Origin: Lachnospiraceae bacterium
Lineage (GTDB): Bacteria; Bacillota; Clostridia; Lachnospirales; Lachnospiraceae
Reading direction: 5' to 3'
Assembly: GCA_009911185.1 (NCBI GenBank)
Contig: QXWW01000015.1
Location: 21,823-85,822 of the forward strand
DNA length: 64,000 bases
Below, in pieces: positions 27,191 to 35,817 of the stretch (position 1 is the first letter of the stretch; each line of letters begins with the position of its first letter). A program made the position numbers and the translations under genes. A model generated the notes under the pieces. It did no database searches. It was not told the origin of the DNA and was given only the letters and a program-made list of their open reading frames with translations.

Positions 27191-27261
27191 CCATAAATAT
27201 ATTGTAATAGAAGTATTTGTAAAATCTATGTTAATAATGTACAAAAGTAGAAGGGAAAATT

Positions 27262-30072
27262 ATGGAAAATTTAAGATGGTTGCATTTGTCAGATTTTCAT
27301 ATCGGACAAGATAATTATGCACAAATGAAATTGTTTAAAAGTATTCACAAAAATATGAAGGAGCAGAAAGAAAAAGGCTTTTTGCCAGATATGATTTTTA
27401 TAACGGGAGATATAGCAAATAAAGGGAAAAAGGAGGAATATACTATCTTTGCCGATGAATTCCTTCTGCCTATTGTTGATATTTATGATATATTACCTAA
27501 AGTATATATAATTCCTGGAAATCATGATATAGATAGAGAAAAATGTGACGTTGCAGCACTTTCTCTCTATGATGTACCTCAGAAAAAACCTATTTTTTTT
27601 GACACGGACGAAAAGGGTTGGGAAAAAAGGCAGGAAATTTTTGAACGCTTTGCTGGATTTAGATATGGTTTTGCAATGGATGACTTTTGCTTCCCCGTAG
27701 AAAATATTTTCAAAAAGGAGGCATATTTTTATAACGTATGGAAGAAAGGGAGGTATAAAGTTGGTATTGCAGGAATTAATACAGCATGGCTGTCGAATTC
27801 TGATAAAGACAAAGAGAAGCTTTCAGTTGGAAAATGGATTTTACAAGAGGCGTTAGAAAAGCTGGAAGAATGCGATTATAAGTTGGTTTTGGGGCACCAT
27901 CCTCTGAATTGGATGAAAGAGGAACAAAGAGCGCAGGCTTCTGCGTTGCTTGCGAAGTATAAGGCAATTTATCTTCATGGACATATGCATAAAAACAGCG
28001 GCGGATATACGATAGCCAATGATTCAGGATTCTTATCTATTCAGTGCGGCGCGGCTTTTCAGGCTAGAGAAGATGATATTTATTATAATTCTCTATATTG
28101 GGGCTGTTTGAATTTGGCTGAAAATATGGTTAGTATTATGCCTAGACGTTGGTCGGCTAGCAATGACAGATTTGTGTTGGATGCCTCTGATAATCTTTCG
28201 GAGGATTATAGAAAGGAAGGCACGGATATCTGGGAATTTCCATGCAAGGTTTTTCCTAAAGAAGTGAAACAAAAGAAAAAGGATATAGAAGTACAAGTGC
28301 CTCCTAACTGGCATTTGATTAATGAGGAATTTATTAAAAATAGAAAAGAACCAGAAAAGGTTGATATCCTGAAATATTTTGATGGAAAAGAACCGTCTTA
28401 TAATGATATTTTCTCATCTTATATACCGCTTAGACAAATTGTGTTAGATTTACAGAAAGAATTTATAAAATCTAATGAGGAAGACCAGACTAAATGTGTT
28501 TTATTGGCTGCTGCAGGTGGAGAAGGAAAGACAACTATCTTGTTGCAGACGATCAGGGAATTGTGTAGAGAAAATGGTTGGCAGGCGCTGATTTTGCGAC
28601 ATCCTGAAAAGGATATACAGTTCCATGAAGAACAGGTTTTAAAATTTACTCAAAAGGGAAATTGGATTATTGGTGTAGATAATTGTTTTTCTGTTGCACA
28701 ACAGATATTTGGATTGTTAAAAAAAATGAAAAGGAGAAAATATCAGCATATACATTTTCTGTTGTGTGCAAGAGATACTGATTGGATCAATAGTGATGCG
28801 GATAAGCTGGATTGGAGAAGCGTATCAAGTTTTAGTAGACCACATCTGAAAGGAATTAGTGAAGAAGATGCGGAAAGATTTATAGGTGCATGGAGCGCGC
28901 TGGGAAATGAAGGTCTTGGGAAGCTTAAGGGATTAAGTGCGGTGGAAGCAAAAAAACGTCTCTTGCAATCTTCACAAAACGAAGAAATTAATGAACCAGA
29001 CGAAGGGGCTTTACTAGGGGCAATGTTGGCAACAAGGTATGGAGACGAACTTCATGACCATGTGAGAGCAATGCTCAGGCGCCTTGAAAAAATACCGCTT
29101 TATCATGAAACATTGTTGAATGCATTTGCATATATTGTAGCAATGCATTCGGAAAAGTTATTTTTTTTGTCCAAACCTGTTATGGCGCAGCTTTATAGTT
29201 GCAAGGAAAAGGAAGTTAAGAAAAATATTTTGGGACCATTGGGCGATGAAGCTGCCAGTACAGTAAGTGGAGATATGATATATACTCGTCATGGTTCTAT
29301 TGCAAAATCCGCAAGAAAAATACTGGATGAAGAGTTCCATTATGATTTTGATGAAATTTTTATTGATATGACACGGGCGGCAATAGAGGCGCACCAGAAA
29401 GGGGAATACATAGAACGTCTCAAAAACTGGCAGTATATATCAGAACATTTTATAAATTGGAACAATACACTAGCGGTTCGGATTGACAGGGAGATCTTGA
29501 AACTAGATCCGTATGATGAATATATAATAGTTCATTTATCAAAATTGTACAGAAAGGTAGACCAGCCTGAGCAGGCAGTACAGTTATTTCGGGAGGTTCA
29601 CTATGTAGTGGAAGATCGATCTTTTTTCTGTGAATGGGCTCTGACAGAAGCTAACGTGGGGAATAAGGCGGCAAGTATATGCTTGTCTGCTATTGCTTTG
29701 TCAGATGAGGTGGAAAGGAAGATGATTGATGTAAAAAATGCACATATAAATTTGTATTCTATTGCACTGACATTTTTGGAACTTTATCGCCTGTATAAGA
29801 ATGAGACTTATTTTTCAGCGATGGCTTCTGCCTTATGTCTATACAAAAAAATTGATAGCCAAAAGAAAGAAAATAAACAACCTAGAATGTTCGAACAAGA
29901 GAAAAGGAAGCTGGCGGTATTGAAAAAAGAAAAATTAAATTTGGAAGATGATTTAAAAGAAGGAATTTTAATGGCAGAGAAGTATTGTGAAGTAAATTTT
30001 GGGGAAGGAATACCTAAAATAATAACTTTGAAATATCAAAAATTATTTATGTTAGGCGGCATTACTATTTAA
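27262..30072 (+). CDS. Metallophosphoesterase fused to a STAND-type P-loop NTPase, putative defence effector
   Basis: 936 residues. The calcineurin-like phosphoesterase domain (1-260) has a complete metal set: LHLSDFHIG (7-15), TGDIANKG (~47), PGNHDIDRE (~86), LGHHPLNW (~210) and LHGHMHKN (~238). After a linker comes a P-loop NTPase with Walker A AAGGEGKTT (~417-425), Walker B IIGVDNC (~468) and the CARDTDW sensor segment (~502), as in STAND ATPases. The C-terminal ~380 residues are helical, with TPR-like patterns (YDEYIIVHLSKLYRKVDQPE). STAND proteins usually release an N-terminal effector when the C-terminus meets its trigger; here the effector would be a phosphodiesterase or nuclease. The substrate is unknown. 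ATG 27262 has GAAGGG upstream. Confidence 0.88.
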   Translation: MENLRWLHLSDFHIGQDNYAQMKLFKSIHKNMKEQKEKGFLPDMIFITGDIANKGKKEEYTIFADEFLLPIVDIYDILPKVYIIPGNHDIDREKCDVAALSLYDVPQKKPIFFDTDEKGWEKRQEIFERFAGFRYGFAMDDFCFPVENIFKKEAYFYNVWKKGRYKVGIAGINTAWLSNSDKDKEKLSVGKWILQEALEKLEECDYKLVLGHHPLNWMKEEQRAQASALLAKYKAIYLHGHMHKNSGGYTIANDSGFLSIQCGAAFQAREDDIYYNSLYWGCLNLAENMVSIMPRRWSASNDRFVLDASDNLSEDYRKEGTDIWEFPCKVFPKEVKQKKKDIEVQVPPNWHLINEEFIKNRKEPEKVDILKYFDGKEPSYNDIFSSYIPLRQIVLDLQKEFIKSNEEDQTKCVLLAAAGGEGKTTILLQTIRELCRENGWQALILRHPEKDIQFHEEQVLKFTQKGNWIIGVDNCFSVAQQIFGLLKKMKRRKYQHIHFLLCARDTDWINSDADKLDWRSVSSFSRPHLKGISEEDAERFIGAWSALGNEGLGKLKGLSAVEAKKRLLQSSQNEEINEPDEGALLGAMLATRYGDELHDHVRAMLRRLEKIPLYHETLLNAFAYIVAMHSEKLFFLSKPVMAQLYSCKEKEVKKNILGPLGDEAASTVSGDMIYTRHGSIAKSARKILDEEFHYDFDEIFIDMTRAAIEAHQKGEYIERLKNWQYISEHFINWNNTLAVRIDREILKLDPYDEYIIVHLSKLYRKVDQPEQAVQLFREVHYVVEDRSFFCEWALTEANVGNKAASICLSAIALSDEVERKMIDVKNAHINLYSIALTFLELYRLYKNETYFSAMASALCLYKKIDSQKKENKQPRMFEQEKRKLAVLKKEKLNLEDDLKEGILMAEKYCEVNFGEGIPKIITLKYQKLFMLGGITI

Positions 30073-30206
30073 TGGAATATATCTGATACTATCCGACAGT
30101 TATTAAAGTAGAAACTGAAATTTTCCCAATTATTCTTCTGGTTGTTTATCGTATAATAATAGATTAGGGTGTTGTTGTAGAGAGGAATTATTTGCACAGT
30201 TAATAA

Positions 30207-30585
30207 GTGGATAATATTTTAAAGTCATATTATATGAAACTGATGAGGAAGGGGCGGGCGCCAATGGCGTTCATGCTGCGAACCGATCAAGTCGGTGGGT
30301 CAGAAAAGGTATTTGCAATTTCTGAAATTCACCATAGGATACATATAACCAATTTTTTATCCGCTCTGCCAGTTTTAAGCATATTGTATGATGGGGAAAA
30401 CCAAATTAGGGAGCTGGACTTGCAGGCAGATGACTATATCACAATATCTTTTTCCATGCCTGTTCTGTTACGGAAAATTGCCGATGTCCTGTGTCATATC
30501 ATCCAAACAGAATGTTGCATGGAAGACTATGAGCTATAAGGACTTGACGCTGGATGTAGATGGATACAGGGTTTACATCGCGTAG
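30207..30585 (+). pseudogene. Response regulator fragment (OmpR type)
   Basis: LPVLSILYDGENQIRELDLQ, then ADDYITISFSMPVLLRKI, corresponds to the C-terminal half of a receiver domain (normally ADDYITKPFS; the conserved Lys-Pro is changed to Ile-Ser). A frameshift near 30535 leads to YKDLTLDVDGYRVYIA, the start of a winged-helix domain, then a stop. The N-terminal half of the receiver is absent or unrecognisable. It is similar in type to the intact regulator at 33398 and the remnant at 59018. Confidence 0.7.
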
Positions 30586-30716
30586 CTGGCTAACTACAAC
30601 TTGTAATCAGTCTGTCCTCTGATAATATCAAATTATCCTGTGAAAGTATCAGTGTTGAAATCCATAACGCAGGAACGGAAACCATACATTATTGGAGAAA
30701 TCATAAAGAACAAAGT

Positions 30717-30900
30717 GGGCAAGTCCACATCAATCCCCTTACCCTCAATTTTGGGGGAATGGGGTTGCACACTTTGACGCGCCGGATCCTTATTGCGCAG
30801 CAATAACATACTTCCTGCATCCGTGCGCATATTATTTTTATCTTATAGGAAAAATACGTTCACACTTTAAAGCAACAAGTATTTCCTATAAGATAAAAAA
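30717..30900 (-). repeat. Dispersed repeat family A, copy A4 (opposite orientation)
   Basis: Read on the minus strand it opens in the integrase terminator U-tract with TTTTTTATCTTATAGGAAAT and has the inverse arm TTTTTCCTATAAGATAAAAA. It continues through ATGCAGGAAGTATGTTATTG and GCGCGTCAAAGTGTGCAACC, and ends GGATTGATGTGGACTTGCCC. Its terminal arms give the best preserved inverted repeat of the four copies. Confidence 0.82.
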
Positions 30901-30934
30901 GAGCAATCTGCAAAACACAGTTAAGATTGCTCTT
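30895..30934 (-). terminator. Intrinsic terminator of the integrase gene
   Basis: On the minus strand an 11-base stem (AAGAGCAATCT with AGATTGCTCTT; plus-strand arms 30899-30909 and 30924-30934) begins 7 bases after the integrase stop and is followed by six T. Confidence 0.88.
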
Positions 30935-30940
30935 AAAAAT

Positions 30941-31861
30941 TTAGATATGGAAATCTTTTCGTGGATGTTTCGTAGTAAGAATATCTTTTTGCTTAGCAAC
31001 TGCTACATGTGTATAAATTTCTGTAACATTGATAGAACTATGTCCTAACATTTCCTGAATAAACCGTATATCAACATCTGCTTCTAAAAGGCTTGTGGCA
31101 AAAGTATGACGAAACATATGAGGAGTAATGTGCAGGTCTATGGAAGCAAGGGAGGCGTATTTGTTTATCATTCTGCGTACTGCCTGATCAGATAAGCTGT
31201 TACCGGACTGATTAGCAAAAAAGTGCTGGCAGGTTTGAATCTCCGTGCAAAAGTTATTTTTATATTCTTCCAGAATATGAATCACGGAGTTATTTCCTAT
31301 TTGAATCCGCCGCTCTTTATCACCTTTTCCATAAATAAGGATAATACCATCATATAAATTTACATTTTTATCCTTTAATGAGCAGAGTTCAGATATTCTC
31401 ATGCCAGTAGCGAATAAAAGTTCGATGACAGCGGCGTCCCGTAAGGCGTTTCTTTTTTGGTACACCGTTTTGGCATTTTGACGCTGTGTGTATATTGTGG
31501 ACAAAAATACCTCGACGATATGTAAGGGTATTGTTTTGGGTAATATCATAGGCTCTCGAAAATGTATCTGCATTTTGTAAAAAGGATTACGTTCAATGAT
31601 TTCTCTATACTCAAGATAATGAAATAAGGCTTTAACGGAAGCAACTTTTCTTTTTGCAGTTTTGGGCTTATATTTCTGATGAAGCCCGGCGATATAAGTT
31701 TCTAATTCAGAAGAGGTGATTGCCGTGACATCTGAAATGAAAAGATGTTCGGCGAATTGTCTTAGATCAATTCGATACGCTTTTAGTGTTTTTTCATCTA
31801 AGCATTTCTGGGTATTGCAATGCTCTAAATAATTTTCAATGTGTGTTTGTAAATCGTGCAT
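30941..31861 (-). CDS. Tyrosine recombinase / site-specific integrase
   Basis: 306 residues from the ATG at 31861, with AAAGGAG eight bases upstream; the longer frame to 31909 lacks this. The N-terminal SAM-like core-binding domain covers ~1-90 (LDEKTLKAYRIDLRQFAEHL). The catalytic domain shows Arg in ATGMRISELC, Lys in YGKGDKERRI, HxxR in HMFRHTFA, His in LGHSSINVTE and the nucleophile Tyr in IYTHVA. All active-site residues are present. It is XerC/D-like in length, with no long phage-type N-terminal arm domain. It lies divergent to the decayed PBP gene. Its substrate sites were not found. Confidence 0.93.
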   Translation of the reverse strand: MHDLQTHIENYLEHCNTQKCLDEKTLKAYRIDLRQFAEHLFISDVTAITSSELETYIAGLHQKYKPKTAKRKVASVKALFHYLEYREIIERNPFYKMQIHFREPMILPKTIPLHIVEVFLSTIYTQRQNAKTVYQKRNALRDAAVIELLFATGMRISELCSLKDKNVNLYDGIILIYGKGDKERRIQIGNNSVIHILEEYKNNFCTEIQTCQHFFANQSGNSLSDQAVRRMINKYASLASIDLHITPHMFRHTFATSLLEADVDIRFIQEMLGHSSINVTEIYTHVAVAKQKDILTTKHPRKDFHI

Positions 31862-32056
31862 GATAAAGTCTCCTTTGTTTGAAATTTTCCTTAAAGATAT
31901 ATCGTACATGGATTAATGGTTAGTTTGTTAAAATATTTACCTGACTTAAAAATCTTATATATGTAATATTTTGTGTAGCAGATAGATTTTTTTACCGTTA
32001 AATCTTACGACAGTAATATTTATAACAGATATTTAGTCTTGAGGGGAGGAGAATTT

Positions 32057-33277
32057 ATGGTAAAGCGAAAAGTAAAATGTAGGAGAAAGAAAACGAAAAA
32101 CTCATGTGGATCATGACAGGCATTACGATCGCGATTACATTTGGCAGAGCGGTATTTATCCTGATTTTTGTGAAACAGGAAAGTAATCTGACAAAATCTG
32201 ATGAGCTGCTCGTTACCTATAGGAGTTATATTCAGGAGAAAAAATATGAGGAAATGTATCAGATGATTGATGCGGAAGCTTCCGGTCAGATAAGCAGGGA
32301 AAATTTCAAAAAGCGCAATTTGGCTATTTAATGAGGGAATAGAAGTACAAAATATGAAAATCTTAATTATTTCATGTGATACGGGAATACTCTCTGGGTA
32401 TCCCTTTATGCCATTAGGCAATAAAGAAGAAAATGTAATTGTAAGATATCAGACGTCATTTGCTACGGCTGCCGGGGATGTATGTTTTGAAAATGAGACT
32501 TGTTTTCTGAAAAAAGAGGATGGTTATAAGCTGGTGTGGACAGACGCACTGATTTATGCGGGGCTGTCTTGCACGGATAAAGTAAGGGTTTCCACTATGC
32601 AGGCAAAAATGGGAGAAATCCTTGACAGAAATGGGCGTATCCTTGCCGGAGCGGGCGTTGCGTCTTCCGTGGGGATTGTGCCGGGGAGTCTGGAAAACAT
32701 GGATAGTGCAATCGGGCGCATTGACAGGCTGTTAGAAATGAAGCCGGAAGAAATTCAAAAGAAATTATCGGAAAAATGGGTTAAGGATGATTCTTTTGTG
32801 CTACTCAGAACATTGCGGAAAGTGCAGGAAATAGGACGGATGACAAGGTAAGGGCTGTTCGGCGGCCATGCATCCGTATACCGGGGAAGTACTGGCGCTA
32901 GTACAACGAATACTAAGTAATTGACATCTTCACTTGCCTGATTGTCCATCTACTACGTCAGAAACAATTTACTTTTAAGCCGATTACCGTTGCCATTGGT
33001 CTGGAGTCTGGAGCTGTCGATCAAATGAAGACTATGGAAATGTGGGGTTAAGCTGGCAGAAAAGACGGGGCGCAGAGATAAAAGCCTCGAAAGATGACGC
33101 TTCCGGAACGGAGCCTGGATGGTTTGCCGTCTTTACGGCGGAACAAACAGCGCAGCAGCCGATACTGCTTGTCAGCATGGTGGAAGATGTAAAAGGGAGA
33201 GAGGAAGCGGCTATGTAGTGGGAAAAGATAAGCAGGTCTGGAAAGCTGATTTGGCAGAGAACCATAAGGAGCCTTGA
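32057..33277 (+). pseudogene. PBP2a/MecA-like class B penicillin-binding protein, decayed with internal deletion
   Basis: The start MVKRKVKCRRKKTKN follows an excellent GAGGGGAGGAG site, but the frame breaks near 32105. It resumes as a membrane segment and NTF2-like MecA_N part (LTKSDELLVTYRSYIQEKKY), then breaks again near 32335. The third frame has FATAAGDVCFENETCF and the dimerisation-domain start VSTMQAKMGEILDRNGRILA, and stops at 32851. The central transpeptidase with STXK and SXN is missing. A C-terminal piece returns at about 33050 with AEKTG (the KTG box), ASGTEPGWFAVFTAE and LLVSMVEDVKGR. Repeat B3 sits at the deletion. Confidence 0.8.
32888..32965 (+). repeat. Dispersed repeat family B, partial copy B3 inside the PBP pseudogene
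   Basis: GCGCTAGTACAACGAATACT, followed by TAAGTAATTGACATCTTCAC, matches the region at 22137-22200 (TGGTACAACGAATAATAGTA and what follows) with scattered changes, then CATCTACTACGTCAGAAACA. Only the third module of the family is present. Confidence 0.55.
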
Positions 33278-33397
33278 TATTCTCTGGGGCACGTGTCATT
33301 TGACAACAAAAAGGAGAGCAGTTACTATTATAAAAAAGAAGAAATCCTAATCAAAAACTAATAAACAACTGCTATAATTTAATGCGGAGGTCTGTAT

Positions 33398-34066
33398 ATG
33401 GATAAGAAAATATTGATCATTGAGGATGAAGCGGCAATACAGAAAATACTCTCTGAGCCGCTTACCTTTGCAGGATACAAGATTACTGCCGCAGCAGATG
33501 GACTGGAAGGTATCAACTCTTTTCACGAGCAGGAGTTTGACCTTATCTTGTTGGATATAATGCTGCCCAAAATTGACGGATATACTGTATGTGAAATGAT
33601 ACGGCAGGAGTCGCAGATCCCGATTATTCTTTTAACCGCACTTGATACGGAAGATGACCAGATGAAAGGTTTTGACAAATTGGCCGATGATTACATCACA
33701 AAACCATTTTCCATTAAGCTCGTCTTAAAGCGTGTGGAAGCTCTTTTACGGCGTACATCATCAGTTACGGTGTCAGACCGTATCCGTTATAAAGAAATCA
33801 TTTTGAGCGAAACAGAACGCAAAGTTACGGTTTCTGGAAATGAGGTGGCACTTACACATTTAGAGTTTGAAATACTTTTATTGTTTCTTAAAAATAGAGG
33901 GCGTGTTTTTACAAGGGATGACTTGCTGAATCTCGTTTGGGGCTATGACTTTGCAGGAGATGAAAAAGGCGTGAACTTTCATATTATGAATTTACGCAGG
34001 AAACTGAGTGTCGATTATATTGAAACAGTCAGAGGGGTGGGATATAGAATTGCGAAAGAAAATTAA
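33398..34066 (+). CDS. OmpR/VanR-type response regulator
   Basis: 222 residues. The receiver domain has IIEDEAA, phospho-acceptor Asp53 in LLDIMLPKIDG, LLTALD and the Lys of YITKPFS. The winged-helix effector spans about 125-220 (LTHLEFEILLLFLKNRGRVF, LLNLVWGYDF, VRGVGYRIAKEN). It overlaps the kinase gene by 17 bp, and the pair precedes a FtsX-type ABC exporter operon. By family and context it responds to envelope stress or peptide antibiotics, and I infer control of the exporter. Confidence 0.94.
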   Translation: MDKKILIIEDEAAIQKILSEPLTFAGYKITAAADGLEGINSFHEQEFDLILLDIMLPKIDGYTVCEMIRQESQIPIILLTALDTEDDQMKGFDKLADDYITKPFSIKLVLKRVEALLRRTSSVTVSDRIRYKEIILSETERKVTVSGNEVALTHLEFEILLLFLKNRGRVFTRDDLLNLVWGYDFAGDEKGVNFHIMNLRRKLSVDYIETVRGVGYRIAKEN

Positions 34067-35423
34067 AAACAGTTTAAGTGCAAAAGTGTTTTTATGGGTG
34101 CTCTTTGCCCTTACTATTTGCAGTATGCTGATTTATGGAATTGTATTGACAGTTCTACCCAAACAATATCAGGTTACATCGGATAAGCAACTGGACACAA
34201 ATACCAAAATCCTTGTTTCAAAGTTGCAGGATATGCGTTATGAGGAAGCGGTTAATGAAATTTATAATTTTTGTATTCAAAACAATTCAGCGGCGATACT
34301 CAGTGACGATAACGGAGCATTGACCTTTGGTGAAATAAAATCAGAAGCTCTTGCGGTTGCGACATCAAGTATTGCAACAACTGTTACTTTCTTGGACAAC
34401 AAAACAGAATACGCTCTCGTAGTTTCCTCCATATCCCAAACGGCAAATGTTATTTTACGCCTTATGTTACGCTTCTTACCTGTTATTTTTGCAATTATTC
34501 TGTTGTTGTCATCGCTAAGCGCCTTTATTTGCAGCAAGGTTATTGTCAGCCCTATCGTTAAAATCAGTCAGATTTCTAAGCGAATGACATTACTTGATAT
34601 GACTTGGAAGTGTAATATGGAAAGTAACGATGAGATTGGCATACTTGCTTCCAGTCTGAATACAATGGCAAGCCGATTGAACGAAACTATGGAAGAATTA
34701 ACAAATGCCAACAATCAACTGACTGACGATGTAGAAAAGTTCAAAGCATTGGAAGAACAACGCAGAAACTTTTTTGCAGCAGTCTCCCATGAGCTGAAAA
34801 CTCCGCTTACTGTCTTAAAGGGGCAAATCGAAAATATGATTTTAGGGTTTGGAGATTACCAGAATCACGAAAAATATCTGCCCGAAGCACTAAAAGCCAC
34901 AGAGGATATAGAGCATCTTGTGAAAGAAATTATTGCGATATCCAAAATGGAAAGTATGGACTTAGAGGATACCTTGCAGGAGGTTTCGCTGAAACAAACA
35001 GTAAATGACACGATACAGGTTATTCTACCGCTTGCACAGAATAAGGATATTCAGATACACCCCAATATCAATGCCGATATGGTGTTGTCCGTTAATCCCA
35101 ATCTTTGGAATAAAGTCCTGTCCAATATTATCGGGAACGCTGTTCGGCATTCTCCCTGCGGCGAAGAGGTTTTCATAACTCTACAATCCTTTGAAAACGA
35201 AAATGTCCTCGTTATTGAAAATACTGGAGCGTCCATCCCAGAAGCTGACCTTCCTCATATGTTCACGCCATTTTATCGGGCAGACAAATCAAGGAACAAA
35301 GCAACTGGAGGAAGCGGTCTGGGACTATACATTGTCAAAACAATTCTTGACTTACATGGTATGAGCTATCAAATAAAGAACTCAGAGCAAGGCGTAGTCT
35401 TTTTCCTTTATCTGAATGGATAG
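34050..35423 (+). CDS. Sensor histidine kinase of the OmpR-partner type
   Basis: About 457 residues if it starts at TTG 34050, which is preceded by AGAGGGGTGG; the in-frame GTG at 34008 lies deeper inside the regulator gene. Membrane segments lie near residues 12-35 and 145-175. Then come a HAMP domain (KVIVSPIVKISQISKRMTLL), a dimerisation helix with FFAAVSHELKTPLTVLKGQ holding the phospho-His, and an ATPase domain with NIIGNAVRHS, PFYRADKS and GGSGLGLYIVK. The external sensor is about 100 residues. The partner is the preceding regulator. Confidence 0.93.
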   Translation: MRKKIKNSLSAKVFLWVLFALTICSMLIYGIVLTVLPKQYQVTSDKQLDTNTKILVSKLQDMRYEEAVNEIYNFCIQNNSAAILSDDNGALTFGEIKSEALAVATSSIATTVTFLDNKTEYALVVSSISQTANVILRLMLRFLPVIFAIILLLSSLSAFICSKVIVSPIVKISQISKRMTLLDMTWKCNMESNDEIGILASSLNTMASRLNETMEELTNANNQLTDDVEKFKALEEQRRNFFAAVSHELKTPLTVLKGQIENMILGFGDYQNHEKYLPEALKATEDIEHLVKEIIAISKMESMDLEDTLQEVSLKQTVNDTIQVILPLAQNKDIQIHPNINADMVLSVNPNLWNKVLSNIIGNAVRHSPCGEEVFITLQSFENENVLVIENTGASIPEADLPHMFTPFYRADKSRNKATGGSGLGLYIVKTILDLHGMSYQIKNSEQGVVFFLYLNG

Positions 35424-35598
35424 TATGGTTCTATTCAGTTAGAAATCAGACTCGTGAACTATCTGTTTTGCGCCATTGCGTCATTGAAAGTTTGATGGCG
35501 ATACCACTGCATCGCCGTCGGAATTTTGCCTGGCACTGGCAAAAACCATGCAGCCCGCAAGTCTAATTTCTGAGTGGATGGAACAATAGCTTCATTCT

Positions 35599-35636
35599 GC
35601 AAAAAGCTGTCAGCAAAAAGCTGTCAGCTTTTTTTG
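35599..35636 (+). terminator. Intrinsic terminator after the two-component system
   Basis: AAAAAGCTG (35601-35609) pairs with CAGCTTTTT (35625-35633) and runs into a T-tract. The loop contains a second direct copy of AAAAAGCTGTCAGC, so alternative hairpins are possible. The rest of the 394-bp gap (35424-35817) shows no gene; the exporter operon must have its own promoter there. Confidence 0.7.
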
Positions 35637-35817
35637 CAATCAAATTAAAACCTTACGCAAATCAAATCAAAAACTAATCAAAGGTCTGTATGATAAACTG
35701 CAGAAATACCCTTCGGACAAGGTGAATTTACCAAAGGCAAAGAGAGGGCGCTCCGGGGCATATATCTGTATGCCCAAAAGTATGGGAGTTTACAGGGAAA
35801 GGAGATGAATAACCTGG

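Noticed and set aside
30633..30830. 65-codon minus-strand ORF within repeat A4
   Set aside because: It lies in an intergenic repeat; the frame ends differently in each copy, and DNA-level palindromes explain the conservation better.
31862..32056. Invertible promoter switched by the neighbouring tyrosine recombinase
   Set aside because: I looked for inverted repeats on both sides of the 150-bp gap and saw none long enough. The PBP gene it would control is dead.
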